From: Protoeuglena noctilucae
Lineage: Eukaryota; Chlorophyta; Pedinophyceae; Marsupiomonadales; Marsupiomonadaceae
NCBI GenBank assembly: GCA_958009085.1
Contig: OY253681.1
Coordinates: forward strand, 558,001-622,000
DNA length: 64,000 nt
Direction: 5' to 3'
The translations under genes and the position numbers were made by a program. Below are positions 34,360 through 44,441 of this stretch, in pieces (position 1 is the stretch's first letter; the number at the start of each line of letters is the position of its first letter). The notes beneath the pieces are model-generated. The model had not been told where the DNA came from, made no database searches, and saw only the letters and a program-made list of their open reading frames with translations.

Positions 34360-37200
34360 TCAGCGCCTCGGCCAGAAGGGCACGGCCCGGCTCAGCAACC
34401 GCGGCACCAGCTCGCTCTCCGGGTCTGCCGCGCGGTAGGCTTTGAGCTCTTCGACGCCTCTGCGGGCGCGGTGCGGTGAGGGGACGTGAAGGTTGCGCGT
34501 ACATTGAATGGATGTCGTGTTACCGTGCAGGGCCTGCCACGGGGGCCACTCACGCATAGATCGACTCCTGCACCGCCTGGTACGCTGCGGCACAGCGACT
34601 GGGGTCCCTGGCTGCCCCGAGCGCCAAGGGATCGATGGGGGGGCGGAACGTGAAATACAGGCGCTTGGGGCTGGGCACGGGCACGGGCGTCAGAAGCGGC
34701 GTGCCCCTCAGGCGCGTCAGGGGCGGCACCACCTGCGCACATCCCCCTAAAGGGCTGTTTGCAAGGCGCATGCATCCGTGCGTCCGTGGCGCCATCCCGC
34801 AGCGCCCGCAGCTCACCTCGTCCAGTGACTTGGCGAGGTCCGGGAACAGCCTTTCGTAGACCGACTGCACCAGCGGCCCCGTGAGGGGGTTCTCGAGGAT
34901 CTCTGAGGTGTCCATGCCGAGCTCAAAGGCCTCGTCGCCACCCAGGGCCGCGAAGGGCACGATGACGGCGTTGGTCCGCGCCGCCAGGCGGATTAGCCCG
35001 GGCTGCTCGGACCAGAACAGCCGATACTCCTCCCCCTTCCGCTTGTTCACCTCCCTCGCGCCCCCCGGGAAGAGCAGCACCGCCTCCCGCGCTTTCAGGA
35101 GGCGCGCGAGGTTGGTTGCCGAGGCCGGCACCGCCCCGAACTTTTCAAAGAGCGGCCCGAGAGGACCGAGCCAGTGGCCGGGGTGGGCCACGCTCCGGAG
35201 ATCGGTGCCGCGGCGGTGCATCTCCAAGACGAGCAGCGGTGCGTCATAGAACTGCGGAGGGAAGCAAGAAGGTCTAAGCGACACAATATGTGACCCATCC
35301 ACTCACGCAATAGCTCACTCCTGCCCTCACCCCAAACAGCGTGTGGTTGCCCACGAACAGCACCCCGCGCCCTCCCCCGGGTGCCAGGCGCGGGAGATGC
35401 TCCTCCCCCAGCACCACGGGGTCCGCTGCCAGCCGCAGGGGCCCGAGGATGGACTCCCACTGCGCCCAGTCCGCCTCCGTGGCCCGGGGCACCCCCGTCA
35501 GACCCTCATAGCGCGGCTGGCCTGCACCCGTCTGCCGCACCCGGGACCCTCCTTCTGCCTTGGCACGCGACACCTGCACCTCGTCGCTTGCCACACCACC
35601 TCCCGCCACGGCCCCATTCACACCCCTCTCCACATCTCCCGGGCCAGCTCCCCGATCGACTCCCGCGGATGCCACTGCGGCATCGCCCCGGGCTCGCCTG
35701 CCCGCAGTCCCGGACCCCGTGTGCCAGGCGCCGCGCGTGGCAAGCCCCATCCCGCCCCCCGCCACCGGCGAGCTGGCACGCGTCCCCCGCCCCGTCGTGC
35801 TCGGCGCGGAGACCGAAGTGCTGGCCGCTCGCAGCGCAGGCATTGCCTCTTTTTCTGGGACAAACCTCCATGCGTCTAAAATCGCAGCGAGGTCCACCCC
35901 CCTCTCGAGGAGCGGCGCGTGGGCGGAGTTGGACAAGATGTGCCGCGTGCACTGTGGCATGGCGCGCACCAGCCGGGAGGACTCTGCCAGGGAGGGGAAG
36001 AGGCGGTCGCAGGCCGAGGCCACGATGAGCGTGGGGTGGGCCACGGTCGCAAGCTCAGCATCACTGAGAGCAGGAATGGCGGCGTCGTGAGCACGGCACA
36101 AACAGCTCACACGCGCGCACCTCGGCATGCCATGAGGTGCAGCGGCTGCACCTGACGGTTGCACTTTGCAGGAGGCGCAGTCGCCACGCCGCGGCCCCTG
36201 CCGCCCCGCTCGGCACCGACTGCGCTCCCATCGCCATGGCCACGCGCATGGAGCTCGAGGACGTCCCTGCACCCGCATCCATGCTCATCATCCTCTGCAA
36301 CATGTCCCTTGCGTCATGGTCCACCCTGCTCTGGTCTGCAAAGATGATACGCATGCGTCTCTTGGTCCAGTCATGTCATCCGGGCAGTGCCGTCCAAGCC
36401 TTGGTACGCCGAGGAAGAGCTCACCAACAAGCAATGGCAGAAGAGCTCCCTGCGCTAGGCTGAAGAGCTCATCCGTAAACGCTCCCAGGAGCCCAGTGCC
36501 CGCCACCAGGCTCGGCAGGCCACCCAGCGACTGCCGAAAGCTGGTGGCGGGGTTGACGAGCACGAGGCGGTCGAAGAGGCCCCGGTCGCGCAGGGACACC
36601 TTGAGAGCCAAAACGGCGCCAAAGCTCTCGCCCACGCAGACCACCTCGCTGGGCTGCAGGAGCGCCACCTCCGCGCGCACGAGCTTGGCCGTGCGGTCGA
36701 CCAGCGCATCCCATCCGGACCTGTCGCTAGCTGCGATTCGCAGCGCGCGGACTGCAAAGCCTGCCTCGGCGAGGCGGGCCGCGTGCGCACTGCGGACAGA
36801 GTAGCACAGAGCTGCGCATGAAGCGCACGTCTGCTACATCGGAACGGGCAGCCGCAGCTCACTGTATGATGGCGCACCGGATGGCAAGGCCCGTGCCGTC
36901 CATTCCCGGCAGGAACAGCAGCAGTTTGCTGTGTGGGCCAGAAAACCCGTCCACCGTGACGAGCTCAACCGATCCATGAGCTCGAACTTCGGTCCACATC
37001 TCTTCATCGCGCACTCGGGAGCGTATGGCGGTTTCGACGGTCCCCCTTCGGGGCCGGGTGCGCCTGGGGAGGCCAGCGTTGCATTCCGAGGTCGTTCGGG
37101 GTCGGAAGACACGCTGGAGCTGGGAACCCAGAGGACGCGTTTGAAGGGTGCCGGAAGTAGCCGGAGCAGTTGTCGATGGAAGCGAAGGCTGCCTCATGGT
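34360..37200 (-). CDS. Phytyl ester synthase-like hydrolase/acyltransferase
   Basis: Bifunctional plastid protein of the PES1/PES2 (esterase/lipase plus DGAT-like acyltransferase) family, which esterifies free phytol and makes triacylglycerol in plastoglobules. The ATG at 37200 (MRQPSLPSTTAPATSG) opens a transit-like presequence. An alpha/beta-hydrolase domain follows: LLLFLPGMDGTGLA (about 36900), the nucleophile elbow VVCVGESFGAVLAL (G-E-S-F-G), LVLVNPATSFRQSL, then PTLIVASACDRLFPS and the His region SNSAHAPLLERG. The acyltransferase half reads RGVLFVGNHTLFG (H-x4 block), FYDAPLLVLEMHRRG, LLFPGGAREVNKRKGE and IRLAARTNAVIVPFAALGG. The last exon ends SELVPRLLSRAVPFWPRR at 34360. The acyltransferase block is NHTLFG, as in this family, rather than the usual NHX4D. 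The start is the least certain part. The gene is convergent with TIC22, with five bases between stops. Confidence 0.87.
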
Positions 37201-37460
37201 GCTGGTGGCCCTCGTGTCCCCCGGCGAACCAGGCGACCTGGCGCGGAATCGCCGTTGCACGGCCTCCAGCCTCAACGCTTGTTCCAACACCGTCGATGTG
37301 TACACGATACGCGTGACAAGTCGACAATGCGCCACCAGCTCCAAAACTGGCAAGATTTTCACCAGAGACAACACCACATCGCTGTGCAAATGGCTTTGCC
37401 TACCATCCACGCATCACTCTTAACGCATCCCATGTCGCGTAGGATGAAGAGGCCGCGAAC

Positions 37461-38906
37461 ATGGGGGACCTGGTGTCCGACGGCAGGGTGCACGTCTGGG
37501 AAGGCGCGCTGGATGGCGAGGCAGCCGTGCTGCTGCGGCGCGAGGCTATAGACATCGCAAAGGTGCGTGAGGGGTGATCTTGGCAAGTATCATCCTACCC
37601 ATCTGTGGCGGCTGCGTTTTAAGCGTGCGATACGGTCGTGGCAATCGCAGTGCCCGAATTTCTGGACCCCCCGGGATGTCCTGGAACGAGCATGTGCCGC
37701 CATGGACGCGGGCGAGGCCCCCGACGCAGCGCTGACCAGTGCAGAGGTGGCGATGGCCCACCTCCTCGCCCTCAAGCGGCCGTTGCTCGAGGGCGTGGCG
37801 TGGAAGGGGGTCGAGTGGTGGGCGCAGGTGTACGAGCCAGGGAAAGGGCTGGCTTTCCATTTTGGCAAGTAGCACGACCATAGCCTGCCTGTGGCTGGCT
37901 GAGGTGCCTTCCTGTGCCCTCGTTTGAGCTGCCCCGCACCGGCCCTACACGCAGACAAGGACGAGCAGGCGCTGGAAGAGAGGGGCGAGATGCGCTTTCC
38001 GCGCTGGTCAAGCGTCCTTTACCTGACGGGCGACCCCACCGACGCGGCGTCGAGCCAGCGCCAGGGGCCCACGACCATCATCGACCAGCGGCTGTGCGAC
38101 GGGGAACCGGAGCCGCTCAATCCGCATGCCTGCGCCCTTGTGTTCCCGAGGCGAGCACCGCGCTAGGCAAGGGTTGGTGCTCGGCAGCCCAGTGGCACTT
38201 TCATCACCAGCGTTGCCGTGCATGGACGCAGTGCGGGACAGTTCTGCGCTTTCGACGGGAGACTGGCACACGGTGTGTTGGACTCGGGAGAGCCTTCTCC
38301 CCGACTGACTCTCCTCGTCAACTGGTGCGCATGGCTCTGCTGTGGAGCGGTTCAAGGCACCCACGATGAATTGATGGCAGATGTCTGCCCGACTTGTACC
38401 CTCTCTGCAGGTGGGAAGAGCAGCCCCGGGGGATCTCTGGGGTCCCAGGGCCGTCCGAGGAGCGAAGTGGGCGGGCAGAAGACTCAGATGACGGCACGTC
38501 GCCTGAGGTTAGCACCTCCTCCCAGGACGAAGGCGGGGAGGAGTCGCAAGGTCGTGAGCGGTACTCGCGGGTGGGCGGGGACGCGAGCGCGGCGTCGAGA
38601 CTGAGCCGAGGGCAGATGCTAGGCCGAGGGGCGTGCAGGAAAGCAGGTCACTGCCACGTGGCCCTCGCCACGGCTTTCGCGCGACTGGGAGACGTCCCAC
38701 CTGAGGCAGCCCTTCCCGTGGGGATGCTAGCCAAGGCCTGCGGGGCCAGACTTGTTGGGGAGAGCGCTGTGAGCGTTCTGACCATCGCCCATCCGGAGTG
38801 TGTGCTCTTCCCTCTCGACTCCGAGCAGGCGGCGGACCATGGGGTGGGTGCCGTTCTCGTCCCCGCTAGCGCTGTCGGATCCTTTTCTGATACCGATTCG
38901 GATTGA
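37461..38906 (+). CDS. 2-oxoglutarate/Fe(II) oxygenase-like protein with unknown C-terminal domain
   Basis: Exons 37461-37562, 37651-37864, 37955-38150, 38211-38324 and 38411-38906 join to 373 residues. The middle resembles a 2OG-Fe(II) oxygenase fold: WWAQVYEPGKGLAFHFDKDE gives the first His and Asp ligands, then RFPRWSSVLYLTGD, TTIIDQRL and CAFDGRLAHGVLD with the distal His. A basic residue follows in SPRLTLLVNWWEEQPRG. The His-x-Asp pair is created only by splicing: intron 2 starts GCAAGT (37865) and joins HF to DKDE. Intron 3 starts GCGAGC (38151). The C-terminal 165 residues are a Ser/Glu/Asp-rich linker and then a compact domain (KACGARLVGESAVSVLTIAH, ending SFSDTDSD) that I do not recognise. 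Substrate is unknown. The gene is divergent from the phytyl-ester-synthase-like gene, about 260 bases away. Confidence 0.72.
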
Positions 38907-39353
38907 AAGCCGCGCCGGCTAAAAGAGGCGGACAAAATCGATACACGGGTCACTGGCGCAGGAACCTGCGGCAGTCTTTCCGAGGCAGCAAGCCCCGGGA
39001 CGAGCGCGGCAAACAAGGGGTGGGACATATGCAGTCGCTGTGTGACGGCGCATGCGACAGGGCATTGCGAGTCACTGCAGCGCGCAGGGTTGGGCATGCA
39101 AAAGCAAAATGGCGCGGGGTCACGTGTCGCAACTTTTGCAAGATGGATGTGAACACACTGCGGCTCATCAAGCGAGAACCGCGCCTGCGCCTCCCGTAAC
39201 AAGTGGAGTCGACGACAGCGGTTCCGCGGAGGCGCGGCCCCGGCGGCCATGCGACCGTGGCCGTCACTGCTGACGTCCGCGGGCCACCTGGCCCCCGGCA
39301 GAGGCCTGGGCCCAGCGCCTCCCGCAGGCCGCCGCTCATCTCGGCGTCTTATC
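38907..39353. other. Convergent 3' intergenic region, oxygenase to channelrhodopsin
   Basis: This stretch lies between two stop codons facing each other and should hold both 3' UTRs. I see no gene, repeat or RNA structure here. Confidence 0.4.
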
Positions 39354-41461
39354 TCACTTCCTGCGGTGCTTGACGAGCATGGAGCCCAGGACGGCCGAGT
39401 CGAAGGGCGTGCCGAAGCTGGGCCCCGTGATGAAGTCGTCCGTGCCCAGCATGGCCCGCTGGTCCGCCGAGGAGGAGAAGGCGACCGAGGCGACGCCGTA
39501 GTTGCGGATGGTGGTCACCAGGTTGGGGTACTGCTGCGCCAGGGTCGGCTGCACCAGCACCATGTCCACCTTGGGGCCGTTCTGGCGGAAGTAGTCCAGG
39601 CACTGCACGGCCTCCTCGTCGGAGCGGATGATCTCGACCTGGATCTGGCTCCGCAGCTTGTTCAGCTCCTTCACGAAGAAGTTGCCCAGCTCCTCGTCCG
39701 CCGTGGCCACCACCACCAGGGCCGTGGCGGGCAGGTCGCCCATCGGGTTGCCGCGCGCGCTGCCCTTGCCGCGCAGGCTGCCCCGGATTTTGCTCTTCCA
39801 CCCGGCCTCAAGGTTGCCACCCGCGCGGTCGTCCTCGAGCTGCGGGTGCGGGGGCCAGGTGTCGAGGGGTCACGACGCGACACAGGCAGCACATCATGAC
39901 GAAACGAGGCGCCACGCCTGGCAGACCCCATCGCGGCACGCGACCGCCCCCGCCACCGAGCCTGCCGCGAGACTCACGTCGAGGGACGTGCGGGTCTTGA
40001 TGCCCTTGGACTTGAGCTGCCGGGCCAGGCGCTCGATCGACCGCCGGCGCGTGGTCAGGGCACGCGTGGAGTGCGTGACAGCCTCCTTGTCGTTCTCGTC
40101 GGCGAGCACCTGCAGGGCGAGGGAGGGGCGAGGTGAGACGAGGCGGCGCTCGTGACGCCACAGGCGTGGGCCTCGGCGACGCGACGCAGAGACCGCCGGC
40201 CTGGGGGGCACCGCGGCGCCGCCAGTCACCGTGAGCTCCCGCTCCTGGCCCAGGATGACGGTCTTGACGCGCTTGGTGTGGTGGCCGTTCATGACCACGT
40301 GCGTGTGGACCAGGTAGCGCAGGTACCAGGCGAACATGCCCCAGATGTTCTTGGAGATGAAGTCGATGATGGCGTGGGCGATGAGGTCGCCGTAGCGGTC
40401 GAGGTGCCCGAAGCCCGTGGGCCCGAACACGAACATGACGGGGAAGAGGGGCCAGGAGAGGAAGTAGGCCCAGGTGAGGAACTTGACGCCCCTCTGGCAG
40501 ATGCCCTGGGGGACGATGTAGTACGCCTCGATGTAGACCTGGGCGGCGTTGTAGAAGGTGTTGATGCCGAAGAGGGCCCCGACGCAGAAGAAGAAGATCT
40601 TGAGGCCGCCCCGGGAGAAGGCTGCCAGGATGCCAAACATGATGGTGCCCTGGTCGGACGTGAGGAGGACCATGGTGCGCTCGTTATACTCCTCGTTGAG
40701 GCCCGTCACGTTGGACAAGTGGATGAGCAGCACCGGGCACGTCAGCAGCCACTCCGTGTAGCGGAGCAGCACCACCGACTGGCCGTCCGCCACGTAGATC
40801 TTGAAGGGGACCGATTCGGCGAAGAAGACGTCCACGATGTAGTAGATACTCTCGATGAAGGCCACCCACAGCACCTCCCACCCGCAGGTGGCGTAGTAGT
40901 ACTGGGGGCGACGACGGGGCGGGCGTTCCGCGTGCATAGCTGGTCATGGGGGGAGAGGGGGCGTCCGCCGACACGCGTGACAATGCGGGCGGAAGTCAAC
41001 GCTGCCGGGACTCGCCTGGTACGCGAACCAGACGAAGCAGGCGAAGGACGCGATGAAGCAGAACCACGTGAGGACCTTGGCAGCCGTGTGCTCGTTCTCG
41101 GTCCCCGGCTTCATGTAGCTAATCTTGCAAGTGTTCGGCTGGTAATTCTCGACCTCGTAGCCCATCTCCTTGCAAGAGACCGGGCACGTGCAAACCCACT
41201 CGTCCTGCCTCTCGATGGACTTCATGTACTCCTCGTACAGCGTCGCCGAGAGGTTCGCCTGGGACGGAGCAGGCCGCGAAGAGGTCAGGAGCACGGATCA
41301 GGGGGCTAGAGCCAGGCGCGCCCTCGCGGAACCCCGCCACACACCTCAAGATATGCCTGGCCCTCGTCGGTGACGCCGCCAATCGTCTCGCCGAGGGTCG
41401 CCGCGCACAGCACCGCCATGATGGCTGCTAGAAGCAGCACAAACACCCTTCTCCCTCTCAT
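39354..41461 (-). CDS. Channelrhodopsin (light-gated cation channel, eyespot photoreceptor)
   Basis: Retinal-binding light-gated channel that triggers phototactic currents in green-algal flagellates. Five exons (41461-41345, 41258-41016, 40901-40230, 40109-39978, 39839-39354), all phase 0, encode 549 residues. There is a signal-like start (MRGRRVFVLLLAAIMAVLCA) and a Cys-containing ectodomain. Seven helices cover about residues 98-325. The retinal lysine is K304 (IIDFISKNIWG), with counterions E170 and D300, R167, and the DC pair C175/D203 (RYTEWLLTCP; TSDQGTI). HLSNVTGL follows helix 3. An ungapped alignment to Chlamydomonas ChR2 has a constant offset of 47. E137 (ChR2 E90), S110 and N305 (central gate) are kept, while ChR2 K93, E97 and E101 are Tyr, Asp and Ala. 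A basic linker leads to a C-terminal Rossmann-like domain (about 421-549) shared with algal channelrhodopsins. Intron 2 starts GCGAGT. Confidence 0.96.
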
Positions 41462-42236
41462 CCTCCCTGCAGACGTTGAGAGGAGCCGGGGGAGCGTTAA
41501 CAGGCTATCACATGCACTCTGCCGCCCCGACTGCGCGTCGACCGCCGAGTCTCCGCGAGCAGTCATCGTCATTCGAAATGAGGCCGCATGTCAAGCGCAG
41601 GAGGCTGCCTCTGCGCTGCGCGAGCAGCCAGAAGTGGGGTCGAGCCGACAGCGCCGCGATCAAGGTCCCGCGGTCCCTCTGCACTCCGATAGCTCACGAC
41701 AAACAGGGCGGCGCAATCGATGCCCGCCCCCGCCGACAAGACGAGCGGCCGGCGCGGGGCGAGTGTGCCCTAGGAGTCAACGGCCGCCCAGGCCTGGAGT
41801 AGCCGCCGTTGCGGTCCCCTTCAGTCACGCTGTGCTCATATTAGCCGTTCGTGGTTCCGAGTGCCGATGCGGACGCCAGCGCGAACGGCAGGGCGTGGAA
41901 TTCGGGCCCCCGATAGCAACTCCGGACCGCGTCCCGAAAAAGGCGAACGGAAGGGTGTGAGAGGTCGCTTAGCATCAATTGGTCCACCTAGAGTCAGAAT
42001 CGGTGCCGCAGAATGTCGCCCGACGCTCACCTGCCTCGATGTCTCGCTCGGCGTCTTCCCCCGAGTCTGCGCGGCGACGAAGCCCCGCCCTTTGCTCCGG
42101 ATGTCGCTTCTCGGTCCCAGCAACTCAGGCACGTCACGGCGGCGCAGGAGCTCAAGGCAGCAACTCTGAACTCAGGCACGCACTTGAAGCTGACGTCGAG
42201 CCGTCAGAACCTACCCCCGACCGGACCTGAGGCGAC
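41462..42236. promoter_or_regulatory. Upstream region of channelrhodopsin / 3' flank of PTPA
   Basis: This 775-base gap lies 5' of the channelrhodopsin and 3' of PTPA, both on the minus strand. It should contain the channelrhodopsin promoter and 5' UTR. It is less GC-rich than coding sequence. I see no clear TATA box, repeat or conserved open frame. Confidence 0.4.
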
Positions 42237-43585
42237 CTAGCGACTCGGCGCTATAGCTACTGGTTGCGGCGGTCGAGCCGCGGCGACACGCTCAGGCGGC
42301 CACCCGAACACGGACCCGAAGAGGAAGTGCTGCACCACGGGGAGCTTGGCCAACACCTCGGCTTGGTACATCTTCATCATGCCCACGTTGACCTGTGCCG
42401 CAAGCGACGGACTGCAGTGATGTCTCGACACGCAATGCAATTGATTTCACCCCGCCAGACGGTCACCACATGCGCCTTTGACTCGCCTTCGACCATGACA
42501 CCACGCCGGAGATGTCGTTCAGCATCGGGGATGTCTCCGCCAGGGGACCCTTCTTCACGCTCTTGACGAACGCCACGCATCCTGCGCCGGCGACGGAGGT
42601 GGACGATGCAGCACCCAGAGAGAGCTCCATCAGCCCCCATGCAAAGGCAAGTGACGCGCACCGAAGTACAGGTACTCGGAACTGAACTCCTCGAGGTAGC
42701 GCTCGTTGTGGATGGAAGAGGGCTGGAGGAGCGGGTGGTCGACGAGCTGAGCCGCACCCCAGAAGAACGGGAGGAACTGGTAGTCGTCCAGTCCCCACAC
42801 TGCGGGGGTGCAGCCGTTTGCGCGCGTCGCAGCGCCTGTGCCCTCGACTCCTGCCGAGACTATCGCAGCCAGCATGGCCAACTGCCCTGTCGCCGCCCCT
42901 TACGCACCTCCCTGGGACCCCGCAGGCTCCAGCCAGTAGGTCGTCTGGATGCGCCGCACCAGATCCAAGTACCGCTTGAACACGCGCAACACCAGCGCTT
43001 TTCGGTCCGCATCCGTCACCACGCCAAGCTTGGCCAGGCAGAAGAGGAGAGCGGCAAGGTTCGTCTCGTGGCCAGTGCCGTAGTCAATTCGCGTCGCGTT
43101 GCCAAAAGACTCCACCAGGTACGGGGCCAGCTCGACCGCGGCGCCCTTCCATGTCTCGGGAAGCACCTCTTCTGCAGCCGACGTATGCGACAGGGTGCTT
43201 TGCCCGCTGCTTTAGACAGGACCTGCTCGGCCCAGCGAGCGCAAGCCTCGCACCCAACATGGACTCCGCCCTGCTCTCAATAGCAGCGTACAGCTTCCGG
43301 AAAGCCGGGTTGCCGTAGCGCATCGCCTGGGCCGCCGGCGGCACCTCGCTGACCATGGCGTCGATGCGGTCCAGCATGCGAAGGAGGGCCTGCAGGGGTG
43401 GAGCGGCGCTCTCAGCGGACGCACCACCAGGCCTGATGCACCCGCTTGACGGAGTCGAAACCAACCTGGCAGGAGTCGGATACGAATGCTTGAGCGGAGA
43501 GGGTCTGGCCTTTCACAGCCTCGTTCAGGCTCATCAAGAAGGCCACGAACTCTCTCGCGGCGTCCGAACGTAGGAACGCCTCCAT
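42237..43585 (-). CDS. PTPA: PTPA, PP2A phosphatase activator (peptidyl-prolyl isomerase)
   Basis: PTPA activates protein phosphatase 2A and loads its catalytic metals. Motifs in order are [20 protein letters not shown] and LNEAVKGQ (43585 on), [26 protein letters not shown], and [24 protein letters not shown]. Then come [78 protein letters not shown], and [26 protein letters not shown]. All are classic PTPA signatures, including the GTGHE loop. The intron from 42486 starts GCGAGT, joining WSK directly to VNVGMMKMY as in the family. The N-terminal residues ITSQQD before the ATG at 43585 also look family-like, so the true start may lie in an upstream exon. Stop at 42237. Confidence 0.92.
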
Positions 43586-43698
43586 GTCTTGCTGCGACGT
43601 GATGTGCCGAGACGCGGGCTGCAGGGGACGGGCGAGGGAGTGCGTAACCGTATCCACCGGCGGGTTCGCCGCCGCGAAGCGCCCGCGCCGGTCCCCAG

Positions 43699-44339
43699 TC
43701 AGACCTGCCACACTCGACCGTCCACGTGCATCAGGGGGGCTGGCATGGCCGGGTTGGCTTTGATCAGGTACGGCGCGGGGCGCCGGGCCGCGCTCGACGC
43801 GAAGTTGGTGGCCTGATTGGCTGCGCCCGAGTGCCCCACGCCCGTCTGGTCCCCTCTTGCGAGAGCCCAGGGGGCCTTGGTGGGCTCCATCAGCCGCTCT
43901 GGCTCTTGCTTTGTGCAGGCTATGCAGTGGAAAAAGTTGCTCACCAAAAAAAGGACTGCTACTCGTGGGGGAACCGGGCAGCACGCTATCAGCGAACCTT
44001 GAAGTGGCCCCACAGGCAGCTTGAGTCACCGCGGAAGATGACCTCGCCGGGCCTCGGACGACGTGTGGCGTAAGGACCGTGCGCCAGATCGCCCGTCTGC
44101 CGCGCTCGGCGGGGCCCCCGCGCCTCACCAGCGCAGGCGAAGCAGTTCGTGAGACAGAGTAACAGTTTCAGCAGGGGACTCCTTCCCACATTGTCTGCGT
44201 CTTGTGGAGGCCCCTGCGCTGAGAGAAAGCTGAGAAGATGGCTGCACGAAGCTTCGGCTGTGAAATGAGCTGATACTGGAGTCGTGTCCGCCAAATGGTT
44301 TTCGAGGCGCGCAATGCCCGCGAGAGCCTCGTCATCCAT
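43699..44339 (-). CDS. Hypothetical Cys-containing protein
   Basis: The reading starts at an ATG at 44339 (MDDEALAGIARLENHLADTT) and continues through LLSFLSAQGPPQDADN to LLKLLLCLTNCFACAGE and VIFRGDSSCLWGHFK. After a probable intron near 44000-43945 a second piece reads CTKQEPERLMEPTKAPWALA and PYLIKANPAMPAPLMHVDGR to a stop at 43699. The two pieces have protein-like composition, unlike the opposite strand, and share several cysteines. I do not recognise the family, and the splice joint between the pieces is not resolved. It may instead be the 5' part of another gene or of PTPA. It faces CEP131 head-to-head about 100 bases away. Confidence 0.35.
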
Positions 44340-44441
44340 GAGGCACGTGCCGCCAGCCGCGGTGTTTGCATTTGAAATCTCCGGGCCGCCGGGCTTCAGC
44401 AAGCTCGTTGCGCGCTCAAATGCGTGTGCAGGTACACGTCG

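Noticed and set aside
40152-41309. Long plus-strand frame of 385 codons opposite the channelrhodopsin
   Set aside because: It is the mirror of the channelrhodopsin exons, with biased Arg/Val/Asp composition and no family motifs; the minus strand carries the unmistakable rhodopsin helices.
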